A DNA stretch of 16,807 bases from assembly GCA_964629885.1 (NCBI GenBank), contig CAZVRJ010000051.1:1-16807 (forward strand), written 5' to 3'. The translations under genes were made by a program, and so were the position numbers. The stretch comes from CAYWCV01 sp964629885. GTDB lineage: Bacteria; Bacteroidota; Rhodothermia; Balneolales; CAYWCV01. Within the stretch, counting starts at the first letter, position 1; each line of letters begins with the position of its first letter. Of this stretch, positions 6,323-13,341 are shown one piece after another. The notes beneath the pieces were generated by a model that was not told the DNA's origin, did no database searches, and was given only the letters and a program-made list of their open reading frames with translations.

Positions 6323-7024
6323 TTAACGTCCAACTAGAAACATCACCGGTTTCTTCGACAGGTCCGGCAAGTTGGTCTCGCGCCAGCGCTCGACGCTCAT
6401 GGTCCTGATCCACTCGCCAGCCAGTGTGATCTCGGATGCAACACACAGCTGGTATGTTGGCTCCAAGGTCTTAATAAGCTCTTGTAATAACACGTTGTTG
6501 CGTTGAGGCGCCTCCATGAACATCTGCGTCTGAGTGGTCGATCGTACCATATTGCGTATTTCTGACAAAACGGTCTTTCTGGCTGCATCTTCCCTTGGCA
6601 AGTACCCCCTAAATGTAAACTCCTGCCCGTTCAACCCCGATGCCATCAGAGCCAGCAATATGCTCGACGGACCGACCAACGGCACAACCTGAACATTGAA
6701 CCGGTGTGCGAATGCAACCAACGACGCTCCAGGATCGGCAACACCCGGGCAACCGGCCTCCGACATGATGCCTGCACTGCGGTCGGGTTTGATCATCCGG
6801 ATGTATTCGTGGAGGTCCTGAGGATTCGTTGCACGCTGTAATGGTAGAAGCGTAACCTTGAAATCAGGCTGATCCAGTTTTACCCACTGCAAAAACGACC
6901 TGGCTGTATTCACGTTCTCCACAAAAAACAAGTCCAGAGATCGGATCACCGACAGGACATGCTCTGGCAGCACGGTATTCTCCGGATGTTTGCCAAGTGG
7001 GGTTGGAATAAGGTATAGCTTCAT
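6323..7024 (-). CDS. SAM-dependent methyltransferase, short RsmI-like (tetrapyrrole methylase fold)
   Basis: Protein of 233 residues with the tetrapyrrole (corrin/porphyrin) methylase fold seen in RsmI, the 16S rRNA C1402 2'-O-methyltransferase. Visible motifs are LYLIPTPLG (3-11; YIVATPIGN in RsmI), FFVENVNTARSFL (33-45; AEDTRxTxxLL in RsmI), GIMSEAGCPGVADPGASLV (85-103; the SAM-loop region), VVPLVGPSSILLALMASG (113-130), and FRGYLPRE (138-145). FMEAPQRNNVLLQEL (169-183) replaces the FFESPHR motif. It is about 45 residues shorter than canonical RsmI at the C-terminus and departs from it at ENVNTAR and EAPQR, like the second RsmI-type paralogue found in many Bacteroidota. Its substrate is therefore uncertain and I give no symbol. 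ATG 7024 gives the expected N-terminus directly at the first strand. Confidence 0.85.
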   Translation of the reverse strand: MKLYLIPTPLGKHPENTVLPEHVLSVIRSLDLFFVENVNTARSFLQWVKLDQPDFKVTLLPLQRATNPQDLHEYIRMIKPDRSAGIMSEAGCPGVADPGASLVAFAHRFNVQVVPLVGPSSILLALMASGLNGQEFTFRGYLPREDAARKTVLSEIRNMVRSTTQTQMFMEAPQRNNVLLQELIKTLEPTYQLCVASEITLAGEWIRTMSVERWRETNLPDLSKKPVMFLVGR

Positions 7025-7040
7025 GTGAATTGGGCCGGCG

Positions 7041-7077
7041 AAATAAAATAAAAAGGCCCGAATACTATATCCGGGCC
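7041..7077 (-). terminator. Rho-independent terminator of the ankyrin gene
   Basis: Read on the minus strand, GGCCCG (7077-7072) pairs with CGGGCC (7060-7055) around an 11-nt loop and is followed by a T-rich tract, TTTTTATTTTATTT (7054-7041). It lies 29 bp beyond the ankyrin stop codon and 17 bp before the methyltransferase start, so the two minus-strand genes are probably separate transcription units. Confidence 0.85.
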
Positions 7078-7105
7078 AGGTCGGACTATCACAATATAAG
7101 GTTGA

Positions 7106-7498
7106 TCACATTACTCGTGGTAGTGATACGGCTTGTTCCAAAATTGCAGTCAAGGTTGTGTTCTGACTTGCCCGCGCATGATCGAGAGCTGACCAGCCCC
7201 TATCATCGATCGCATCCACATCGGCACCATGGCGAATGAGTAATTCAACTACGCCATTGTGTCCTTTTTCAGCTGCCCAATAGACAGCATTCGTCCCTCT
7301 GTTGTCGCGTACGTGAATATCAGCACCTAATTGTATCATTAATTCAACCACTTCCTTGTGTCCGTATTTAGCGGCTTTCACAAGAGCGGTACGTCCATGC
7401 TCATCTTTAGAGTTAACGTCGGCGCCCGTTGCGAGCAGCGACGTGATTAATTGTGCGTCACCGTTACCGGCGGCCTCCACAAGTTCTAAGGAGTTCAT
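7106..7498 (-). CDS. Ankyrin-repeat protein
   Basis: Small cytoplasmic protein of 130 residues made almost wholly of ankyrin repeats. The first helical pair is residues 1-33 (ending LLATGADVNSK), followed by DEHGRTALVKAAKYGHKEVV (32-51), DNRGTNAVYWAAEKGHNGVV (65-84) and a degenerate capping repeat from DDRGWSALDHA (98-108). The G-(R/T/W)-(T/S)-AL and GADV motifs match the consensus. There is no signal peptide or enzymatic domain. Ankyrin repeats bind other proteins, and the partner cannot be told from the sequence. AAGGGGG at 7510-7504, 5 nt before the ATG, is a plausible ribosome binding site. The gene is divergent from ettA and has its own terminator, so it looks monocistronic. Confidence 0.9.
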   Translation of the reverse strand: MNSLELVEAAGNGDAQLITSLLATGADVNSKDEHGRTALVKAAKYGHKEVVELMIQLGADIHVRDNRGTNAVYWAAEKGHNGVVELLIRHGADVDAIDDRGWSALDHARASQNTTLTAILEQAVSLPRVM

Positions 7499-7578
7499 GA
7501 TTGCCCCCTTTTCTAAGGGTTAATATTTCAATGAGCTATAGGTAACGTAGTATTTAGAAAAGACGAATGCAACTAAAA

Positions 7579-7601
7579 AAACATGATTTTTACCCATGTT
7601 T
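7579..7601. repeat. Small inverted repeat in the ankyrin/ettA divergent promoter region
   Basis: AAACATG (7579-7585) and CATGTTT (7595-7601) form 7-bp perfect arms around a 9-nt spacer, in an AT-rich 202-bp region that must hold the promoters of both divergent genes. It could be an operator half-site pair. On the minus strand the arm runs into a stretch of T, so a weak attenuator ahead of the ankyrin gene is an alternative. It could also be chance in AT-rich DNA. Confidence 0.35.
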
Positions 7602-7700
7602 AAGTTGTAAAATCGTTGTTTTGGTTCATGACCCTTAGAGCCATCTTCCGTATCTTACTAGCTTGATATTTTTTCAATTCCACTATTTAATTTTTAGGCC

Positions 7701-9374
7701 TTGAGCGACAATAAGATCATCTTTTCGATGGTGGGTGTGGGCAAAGTCCACAAACCCAACAAGCAGGTTCTCAAAGACATCTACCTTTCATTTTTCTACG
7801 GTGCAAAAATCGGCGTACTTGGTTTGAATGGCGCCGGTAAGTCGACCCTACTGCGCATTATTGCCGGCGAGGATAAAGACTTCATCGGCAATATTTCTGC
7901 CCAAAAAGGCATCACCTTCGGATATCTATCGCAGGAGCCCAAACTTGAGGCAGGACGCACCGTCAAATCCATCGTGGAAGAGGGCGTACAGGAAACTGTA
8001 AACCTCCTTAAAGATTATGAGGCCGTGAGTAATGCCTTCATGGAGCCCGATGCCGACTTCGACGCACTCATCGAGAAGCAGGCCAAGTTGCAGGAACGCA
8101 TCGACGCCCTAAATGCCTGGGATATTGACAGTCGCCTTGAAATGGCGATGGAGGCCCTACGATGCCCACCGGGCGACGCGCTGGTCGATACACTTTCGGG
8201 TGGCGAACGTCGCCGTGTGGCTCTATGCCGCTTGTTGCTCAAAGCTCCCGATGTGCTCTTGCTCGACGAACCAACAAACCACCTCGACGCAGAATCGGTA
8301 CATTGGCTCGAGCAGCACTTGGCCCAATATCCTGGCACCGTTATTGCCGTTACCCACGATCGGTACTTCCTCGACAATGTGGCCGGCTGGATTTTGGAGC
8401 TCGACCGTGGCGAGGGCATCCCCTTCGAAGGCAACTATACCTCATGGCTCGAGCAGAAGCAGGCTCGATTGGCCGTTGAAGAAAAGCAGGCTTCTAAACG
8501 CCAAAAGGCCCTTTCCGAAGAACTTGAGTGGATCCGCACCAACCCTAAAGGTCGCCATGCCAAAAGCAAGGCACGTATCGCAGCTTATGAGCGCATGGTC
8601 GAAGAGGGTCAAGACAAGCGGAACGAAGAGATGGAAATCTTCATCCCTGCCGGACCACGTCTCGGTAATGTCGTTATCGAAGCCACCAATGTGGCAAAGG
8701 GTTATGGTGACCGCATCTTGTACGACAACATGAATTTCATGCTACCTCCGGGTGGTATTATTGGGGTCATCGGCCCAAACGGGGCAGGAAAAACGACCCT
8801 GTTCCGAATGATCACAGCTCAGGAAGAGCCTAACTCGGGTACTATCCGCGTTGGCGAAACCGTGAAATTGGGGTATATCGACCAAAGCCGTCCGCTCGAC
8901 GACAGCAAGACCATCTGGGAGGAAATCTCCGACGGGCTAGACGTTATTAAGCTTGGTACCCGCGAGGTCAATTCGCGTGCCTACGTTTCCCGTTTCAACT
9001 TCAGTGGCACCGATCAGCAGAAACTCGTGAGCCAGTTGTCGGGTGGAGAGCGCAACCGTGTGCACCTCGCAAAAGTGCTCAAAGAGGGCGCAAACGTGCT
9101 GTTACTCGATGAGCCTACCAACGACCTCGACGTCAATACACTCCGCGCCCTTGAGGAAGCCCTACAGGCCTTTGTTGGATGCGCTGTGGTTATTTCGCAC
9201 GATCGCTGGTTCCTCGATCGTGTGGCAACGCACATCTTGGCCTTCGAAGATGAGGGTAACGTGATTTGGTACGATGGCAACTACAGCCAATACGAAGAGT
9301 ACCGCAAAGAGAAGCTCGGTATCGACATCGACCAGCCACACCGCCTGAAGCACAAGCGTCTCACACGGGAGTGA
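7701..9374 (+). CDS. ettA: Energy-dependent translational throttle protein EttA (ABC-F ATPase)
   Basis: Cytoplasmic ABC-F protein of 557 residues that binds the ribosomal E site and gates the first peptide bond according to the ATP/ADP ratio (family knowledge). Two ABC domains are complete: Walker A GLNGAGKST (41-49), signature LSGGERRRV (about 165) and Walker B LLLDEPTNHLD (about 187) in the first; GPNGAGKTT (about 358), LSGGERNRV (about 446) and LLLDEPTNDLD (about 470) in the second. The linker between them keeps EttA hallmarks such as WILELDRGEGIPFEGNY, ELEWIR and a Lys/Arg-rich GRHAKSKARIA stretch. Length and alignment match the E. coli protein (555 residues) end to end. The start is TTG: the first ATG is at codon 10, inside the conserved first strand, and the TTG start reproduces the normal N-terminus. 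No clear Shine-Dalgarno site is seen. Confidence 0.97.
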   Translation: MSDNKIIFSMVGVGKVHKPNKQVLKDIYLSFFYGAKIGVLGLNGAGKSTLLRIIAGEDKDFIGNISAQKGITFGYLSQEPKLEAGRTVKSIVEEGVQETVNLLKDYEAVSNAFMEPDADFDALIEKQAKLQERIDALNAWDIDSRLEMAMEALRCPPGDALVDTLSGGERRRVALCRLLLKAPDVLLLDEPTNHLDAESVHWLEQHLAQYPGTVIAVTHDRYFLDNVAGWILELDRGEGIPFEGNYTSWLEQKQARLAVEEKQASKRQKALSEELEWIRTNPKGRHAKSKARIAAYERMVEEGQDKRNEEMEIFIPAGPRLGNVVIEATNVAKGYGDRILYDNMNFMLPPGGIIGVIGPNGAGKTTLFRMITAQEEPNSGTIRVGETVKLGYIDQSRPLDDSKTIWEEISDGLDVIKLGTREVNSRAYVSRFNFSGTDQQKLVSQLSGGERNRVHLAKVLKEGANVLLLDEPTNDLDVNTLRALEEALQAFVGCAVVISHDRWFLDRVATHILAFEDEGNVIWYDGNYSQYEEYRKEKLGIDIDQPHRLKHKRLTRE

Positions 9375-9420
9375 CAGTTAATTCGTTGATATGATTTATC
9401 AAACAAATCATTTGTAGAAG

Positions 9421-9458
9421 TCCTGATATAATCAAATCCTTGTTTATATCAGGATTTT
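9421..9458 (+). terminator. Rho-independent terminator after ettA
   Basis: TCCTGATATAA (9421-9431) and TTATATCAGGA (9444-9454) are perfect 11-bp arms around a 12-nt loop, followed by TTTT (9455-9458). It lies 47 bp after the ettA stop and 39 bp before the amidase start, so it should separate the two. A smaller hairpin (ATGATTT/AAATCAT, 9391-9411) precedes it. Confidence 0.8.
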
Positions 9459-9496
9459 CTGCTAACATACGATAATACCAACTCCAAGAGTTTCAA

Positions 9497-10885
9497 TTGC
9501 ATAGGTTATCTCACCTCATAGCGTTCTACCTCGGGGCACTGTTCATCCTTGCCATAGCACCGCTATCTACTGTTCAGGTCAACGCTCAAACGGTCAACAA
9601 GATAACAGTAGCAAAGCGAGGTGGAGACATGGGATATGTGATCCGTCTCCATATGAATAAGGCGCCCAAGGGGTTTGAGTTGGCGCAACCATATTCAAAT
9701 TCTCTAGAGCTCAAGTTGACCGATCCCAAGCTATCGTTGGGTAAGCTCAACACAGGTTTGGTTGAAAGCCCCATCGTTTCCATCAAAAAGGTGGATGTCA
9801 AAGGCGGTGGAGGGTTGATACTCGAATTGAAACCCGGCGAGTACTACACGTCAAATATTTACAAGGACTCCAACAAACGCGATATCCTTATCGCTTTGAC
9901 AAGGGCTTCCGAAGAGCAGGCACTCGATTTTGCCCGTCGTGAAAAAGGCTTTGGATGGGCAAAGGCACCTGCTGTGTCCATTCCCGTTGCAGTCGCACCT
10001 AGCACAAACAAGCCAGCTGAAAAGAGTCCTCAGCCTCCTGCAAATGGCAGAACTCGGGAGTTGAGCGAAGATGAGGCTGCAGCATTACTCACGGCCGATG
10101 CGACCTACAATCGGGTTCGCGACAACGTGAAGTTCGATGTAGTAGTAATCGATGCGGGTCACGGTGGCCATGACTCGGGCGCCATAGGCTTTGCAAAAAG
10201 CAAAGAGAAAGACCTAGCGTTAAAGACCGCCTTGAAACTCGGCGCACTCATCGAAAAGAACATGCCGGATGTCAAAGTCGTTTACACCCGCTCCGACGAC
10301 CGTTTCATTTCGCTGGCAGAGCGTGGACGCATCGCAAACCGGGCTCAAGGCGACCTATTCATTTCGATTCACGGAAATGCGGCACGCAACAGAGCCGCTT
10401 ATGGTGCCGAGGTGTTCTTTATGGGTACATCCAAAACGGATGATGCGCTAGAGGTGATGCTGCGAGAAAACAGTGTTGTGACTTTGGAGGAAAAGACACC
10501 CGACATCGTCCAGATGAGCCCCGAGCAGCTCCTTGCATACGAGCTTGCCAACGCCGGCAACATGGCCAGTAGCGAAAAGATCGCCTCCTACATCATCGAT
10601 GAATTTATTGGTCATGCAAGAAGACATTCCCGCGGTGTGAAGCAGGCACCATTCTGGGTGCTATATCATGCATCTATGCCTTCCGTGCTTGTCGAGCTTG
10701 GTTTTATTTCCAACAAGGAAGAAGAGGCTTACCTTATTACCGACAAAGCCCAGACAGAATTGGCTGAGGCCATGTACTTTGCCGTGAAGCGCTATCGCGA
10801 GCAATATGAGCGGAGTCTGAACATGTTCGCGGATCCTGGCCCTGCAAAAATTCCTGTTCAACGTGTCAACAACGAAGAACAGTAA
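9497..10885 (+). CDS. N-acetylmuramoyl-L-alanine amidase (Amidase_3) with AMIN-like N-terminal domain
   Basis: Secreted peptidoglycan hydrolase of 462 residues that should cut the bond between MurNAc and L-Ala during cell separation or wall turnover. Residues 1-30 are a signal peptide with a likely cut after VNA. Residues about 35-135 form a beta-rich AMIN-like domain, expected to target the enzyme to the wall or septum. A Pro-rich linker (about 160-185) leads to the Amidase_3 catalytic domain (about 213-445). The zinc ligands are His222 in DAGHGGHDSGA, Glu237 in KEKDLALK and His292 in SIHGNA. The catalytic Glu is Glu400 in VELGFISN. SIHGNA differs slightly from the usual SIHANA. The start is TTG: it is the only start codon downstream of the in-frame TAA at 9473 that keeps the signal peptide. 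The 3' end overlaps the uridine kinase start by 23 bp. Confidence 0.93.
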   Translation: MHRLSHLIAFYLGALFILAIAPLSTVQVNAQTVNKITVAKRGGDMGYVIRLHMNKAPKGFELAQPYSNSLELKLTDPKLSLGKLNTGLVESPIVSIKKVDVKGGGGLILELKPGEYYTSNIYKDSNKRDILIALTRASEEQALDFARREKGFGWAKAPAVSIPVAVAPSTNKPAEKSPQPPANGRTRELSEDEAAALLTADATYNRVRDNVKFDVVVIDAGHGGHDSGAIGFAKSKEKDLALKTALKLGALIEKNMPDVKVVYTRSDDRFISLAERGRIANRAQGDLFISIHGNAARNRAAYGAEVFFMGTSKTDDALEVMLRENSVVTLEEKTPDIVQMSPEQLLAYELANAGNMASSEKIASYIIDEFIGHARRHSRGVKQAPFWVLYHASMPSVLVELGFISNKEEEAYLITDKAQTELAEAMYFAVKRYREQYERSLNMFADPGPAKIPVQRVNNEEQ

Positions 10886-11501
10886 AAAGCCACTGATCAT
10901 TGGAGTGGCTGGTGGCAGTGGTTCCGGCAAGACCACCGTTGTCCGCCGAATCATCGAACGGATCGGGGAGGACGATATCCTCTTATTACAGCACGATTCC
11001 TATTATCGTGACCTGTCGCATATGCCCTTCGACGAGCGTTCCAAGCAAAACTTCGACCATCCCGCTGCACTTGAAACCGAGCTGATGATCCGCCATGTGC
11101 AAGCATTGATGGATGGCTACAGTGTAGAAATCCCGCAGTATGATTTTGCCAATCACGTCCGTTCAGAGTCATCGGTAAAGGTCACCCCTCGCAGGGTAAT
11201 ACTCGTCGATGGTATCTTGATTTTCTATGAGAGGGATCTTAGGGCAATGATGGATATCCGCCTTTATGTCGATACGGACCACGACGTCCGGCTGCTGCGC
11301 AGAATTAAACGCGATATTATACAGCGTGGACGCAGTCTCGAAAACATCCTGCATCAATATGAGCACTTTGTTCGACCGATGCACTTCGAGTTCGTTGAGC
11401 CAAGCAAGCGCTATGCAGATGTGATAATCCCCCACGGAGGTGAGAACGTTATCGCCCTCGAAATGGTCGACGCACTGATTAAGGGACGTCTCGCTCACTG
11501 A
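10863..11501 (+). CDS. udk: Uridine kinase (uridine/cytidine kinase)
   Basis: Cytoplasmic pyrimidine-salvage enzyme of 212 residues, phosphorylating uridine and cytidine to UMP and CMP. The P-loop GGSGSGKTT is at 17-25. QHDSYYRDLSHMPF, FDHPAALE, IPQYDF, VILVDGILIFYE and the Arg-rich DTDHDVRLLRRIKRDIIQRG follow in the family order, and YADVIIPHGG near the C-terminus is also diagnostic. Length matches E. coli Udk (213 residues). The start is GTG at 10863, within the end of the amidase gene; the next in-frame candidate lies in the P-loop strand and would destroy the fold. The 23-bp same-strand overlap suggests coupled translation with the amidase. The last 23 bp overlap coaX on the opposite strand. 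Confidence 0.95.
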   Translation: MSTTKNSKKPLIIGVAGGSGSGKTTVVRRIIERIGEDDILLLQHDSYYRDLSHMPFDERSKQNFDHPAALETELMIRHVQALMDGYSVEIPQYDFANHVRSESSVKVTPRRVILVDGILIFYERDLRAMMDIRLYVDTDHDVRLLRRIKRDIIQRGRSLENILHQYEHFVRPMHFEFVEPSKRYADVIIPHGGENVIALEMVDALIKGRLAH

Positions 11502-12222
11502 GGTCAACTACCTCATCCATACCCCTGAACACGAGATAGCTATCGGTTCTGACATCTCGCCCAATAAGCTCCGTTAAAGCTTGGACACGTCCGCCTGCCA
11601 CCCACACTCGAAGCATACCGAATGAGTTTTCGTACTGCTCAATGATCGCTTGAAGAGCCGCTTGAAGCATATAGCGGGCACCGGCATCGACAGAATCGTC
11701 GGTGGATCGAGCAGGGATTGATACAGGATTCAGAACATCACCAATTGGGAGCCTATTGGCTGTCTGATGTGCCGCTGCTTCGATGGCGTCAATGCCAGGC
11801 ATGATCACGCCTCCACGAAATACACCGTGCTGATCCATCAGGTCGATGGTCAACGCAGTGCCGGCCGTGCACACAACCACAGCCTGCCGACTCAGCAGCC
11901 ATGCGCCAGCGCAGGCTAGCCATCGGTCGGCTCCCAACGTGAATGGTGTTTCATAGTCCATGCGCGAAGCAGGGATACTAGATGTGTGCAGCGACACAAA
12001 GTTCGGATGAGTCCCTAAGTTGCTTTGGTCAACCCAGCCATCGAAAACGTCTGAAACCGACGTTGCAATTACCCTGCCCCCCGCCACGTAATCTGTTAAG
12101 ACCTTGTTCCAAGCGCTGGGATTTGAATAGTCGCCAATGGCCACCATATCCCATCCGTCATCCGATTTGACGGCGCATTTGACACGACTATTTCCAGCAT
12201 CGACGAACAGTGTACGCATCAT
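11479..12222 (-). CDS. coaX: Type III pantothenate kinase
   Basis: First enzyme of coenzyme A synthesis, phosphorylating pantothenate in the cytoplasm; 247 residues. The ASKHA-fold motifs are present: VDAGNSRVK (7-15) as phosphate loop 1, GADRW (97-101) whose Asp99 is the likely catalytic base, TAGTALTID (119-127) as phosphate loop 2, and GGVIMPGID (137-145) with the Thr of HQTANRLP at 154. Type III enzymes are not feedback-inhibited by CoA and need a monovalent cation (family knowledge). The second Met could equally be the start, since the protein begins MMRTLF. It is convergent with udk, sharing 23 bp at the 3' ends, and divergent from the SDR gene with a 59-bp gap. Confidence 0.94.
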   Translation of the reverse strand: MMRTLFVDAGNSRVKCAVKSDDGWDMVAIGDYSNPSAWNKVLTDYVAGGRVIATSVSDVFDGWVDQSNLGTHPNFVSLHTSSIPASRMDYETPFTLGADRWLACAGAWLLSRQAVVVCTAGTALTIDLMDQHGVFRGGVIMPGIDAIEAAAHQTANRLPIGDVLNPVSIPARSTDDSVDAGARYMLQAALQAIIEQYENSFGMLRVWVAGGRVQALTELIGRDVRTDSYLVFRGMDEVVDLSERDVP

Positions 12223-12223
12223 A

Positions 12224-12261
12224 TTTGTTGGACTGTATTGACTATCAGAGTTGTATATTTC
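12224..12261 (+). promoter_or_regulatory. Possible Bacteroidota-type promoter for the SDR gene
   Basis: TTTG at 12224-12227 or TTG at 12228-12230 is followed, at about 23-26 bp, by TATATTTC at 12254-12261. The latter matches TAnnTTTG in all but the last base. It sits 20 bp before the SDR start codon, in the short divergent gap with coaX. The match is weak and the spacing is at the long end. Confidence 0.25.
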
Positions 12262-12281
12262 TTAAGTAATCACCCTAATGT

Positions 12282-12983
12282 ATGAAAATGGACCATCAAG
12301 GTAAAAACGCGATCGTAACTGGAGCTGGCAGCGGGATTGGCTATGCCATCAGCGAGAAGCTTATTGCTCTTGGTTACACAGTATATGGAATGGGAAGAAC
12401 AGAAACTAAACTAAGCGATGCGGCGACTCATCTAGGAGCTGGGTTAGTGCCTGTAACCCTAGATGTTTCTGATTCGGAAGCTGTTAGTAGCTGGTTTTCA
12501 TCGTTCGACAAACCTGTTGATGTTCTCGTCAACAATGCTGGATTGGCCTTCTTTGGTGCCGTTGACGAACAAAAGGTTGAAGACTGGGACACTATGATAG
12601 GTGTGAATTTATCAGGTGTGTTCTACATGACCCGCTTGGCATCTGCCAACATGAAAAAGCATAAACTGAACGGATACATCATCAATATTGCATCTGTTGC
12701 AGGTTTGATTGGAAATCCAAATCTAAGCGGGTACAATGCCACAAAGTTCGGTTTACGAGGTTTCAGCGAGGCGATCATGAAAGAATTGAGGCCTCATGGA
12801 ATTCGTGTGAGCTGCATCTTCCCCGGTTCGGTAGCCACGCCATTCTTTACTGATAAGGGTTTGGAGATCCACGACAACATGCTTCAACCTCAGGATATTG
12901 CCGATTCGGTTCAATTCCTCCTCAACTTACCGCAAAGGGCCTTGGTCGATGAACTGGTGATGCGCCCAACAAGCCCACGTTGA
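12282..12983 (+). CDS. Short-chain dehydrogenase/reductase (SDR), classical type
   Basis: Cytoplasmic NAD(P)-dependent oxidoreductase of 233 residues, near the usual 240-250. The cofactor site is TGAGSGIG (13-20) with Arg39 in GMGRTE, which favours NADPH, and NNAG at 84-87. The catalytic tetrad is Asn109 (VNLSG), Ser138 (NIASVAG), Tyr151 and Lys155 (YNATK). FPGSVATPF (180-188) is the usual loop after the active site. The substrate cannot be read from the sequence; 3-oxoacyl-type reductases and many others share these motifs. ATG 12282 and ATG 12288 are both possible starts. The DUF4296-like lipoprotein gene begins one base after its stop, so the two are probably co-transcribed. Confidence 0.92.
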   Translation: MKMDHQGKNAIVTGAGSGIGYAISEKLIALGYTVYGMGRTETKLSDAATHLGAGLVPVTLDVSDSEAVSSWFSSFDKPVDVLVNNAGLAFFGAVDEQKVEDWDTMIGVNLSGVFYMTRLASANMKKHKLNGYIINIASVAGLIGNPNLSGYNATKFGLRGFSEAIMKELRPHGIRVSCIFPGSVATPFFTDKGLEIHDNMLQPQDIADSVQFLLNLPQRALVDELVMRPTSPR

Positions 12984-12984
12984 C

Positions 12985-13314
12985 ATGAATCGGACTGTCA
13001 CATTGCTGCTTCTCAGCATCCTTACAGCCAGCTGCGCTTCAGACAAGCCATCCGACCTGCTACCGGAGCCGACTTACGAAATGCTATTACTCGAAGTACG
13101 GATGTTGTCGGAGTTCCGCATGGCCACAAGCGACAGTTTACTTACAAGCCGTTTAGCAGACAGTATTTTCAAGGCTAATGAAGTGGAGCCAGACAGGTTC
13201 TATCGTAGCCATTCGTGGTATGAGTCGGATCCATCAAGTCACGCAGCCCGACTAGGCCGGCTAGCCGACAGCCTGTCAGCCTTAGACACGCGTTTGAGCA
13301 CGCCTAAGGACTGA
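12985..13314 (+). CDS. Small lipoprotein, DUF4296-like
   Basis: Protein of 109 residues starting with a lipoprotein signal: MNRTVTLLLLSILTASC, with Cys17 as the likely lipidated residue. The rest (20-109) is helical and charged, with the pattern Leu-Leu-Pro...Met-Leu-Leu-Leu-Glu-Val-Arg, a Asp-Ser-Ile-Phe-Lys-Ala-Asn-Glu-Val stretch, then F-Y-R-S...W-Y-E-S-D-P. This is the layout of DUF4296, a small lipoprotein family of unknown function largely confined to Bacteroidota. Assignment is by pattern only. The start lies one base after the SDR stop, giving a likely two-gene operon, although a functional link to the SDR is not evident. Confidence 0.68.
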   Translation: MNRTVTLLLLSILTASCASDKPSDLLPEPTYEMLLLEVRMLSEFRMATSDSLLTSRLADSIFKANEVEPDRFYRSHSWYESDPSSHAARLGRLADSLSALDTRLSTPKD

Positions 13315-13341
13315 CAGTTGCCGCTCATCACTTCCAAAGCA

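Noticed and set aside
7030..7239. Plus-strand frame of 69 codons across the terminator and the ankyrin gene
   Set aside because: It runs through a clear minus-strand terminator and well-matched ankyrin repeats, and has no ribosome binding site or similarity.
7619..7670. Bacteroidota-type promoter for ettA
   Set aside because: TTTG-like and TAnnTTTG-like words occur, but none pair at 17-23 bp spacing.
8113..8733. Second-frame reading frame of 206 codons within ettA
   Set aside because: Shadow of a gene that matches EttA end to end; Ser/Arg/Trp-rich composition and no motif.
13315..13341. Terminator between the lipoprotein and the M4 protease
   Set aside because: No stem of useful length is visible in the 27-bp convergent gap.
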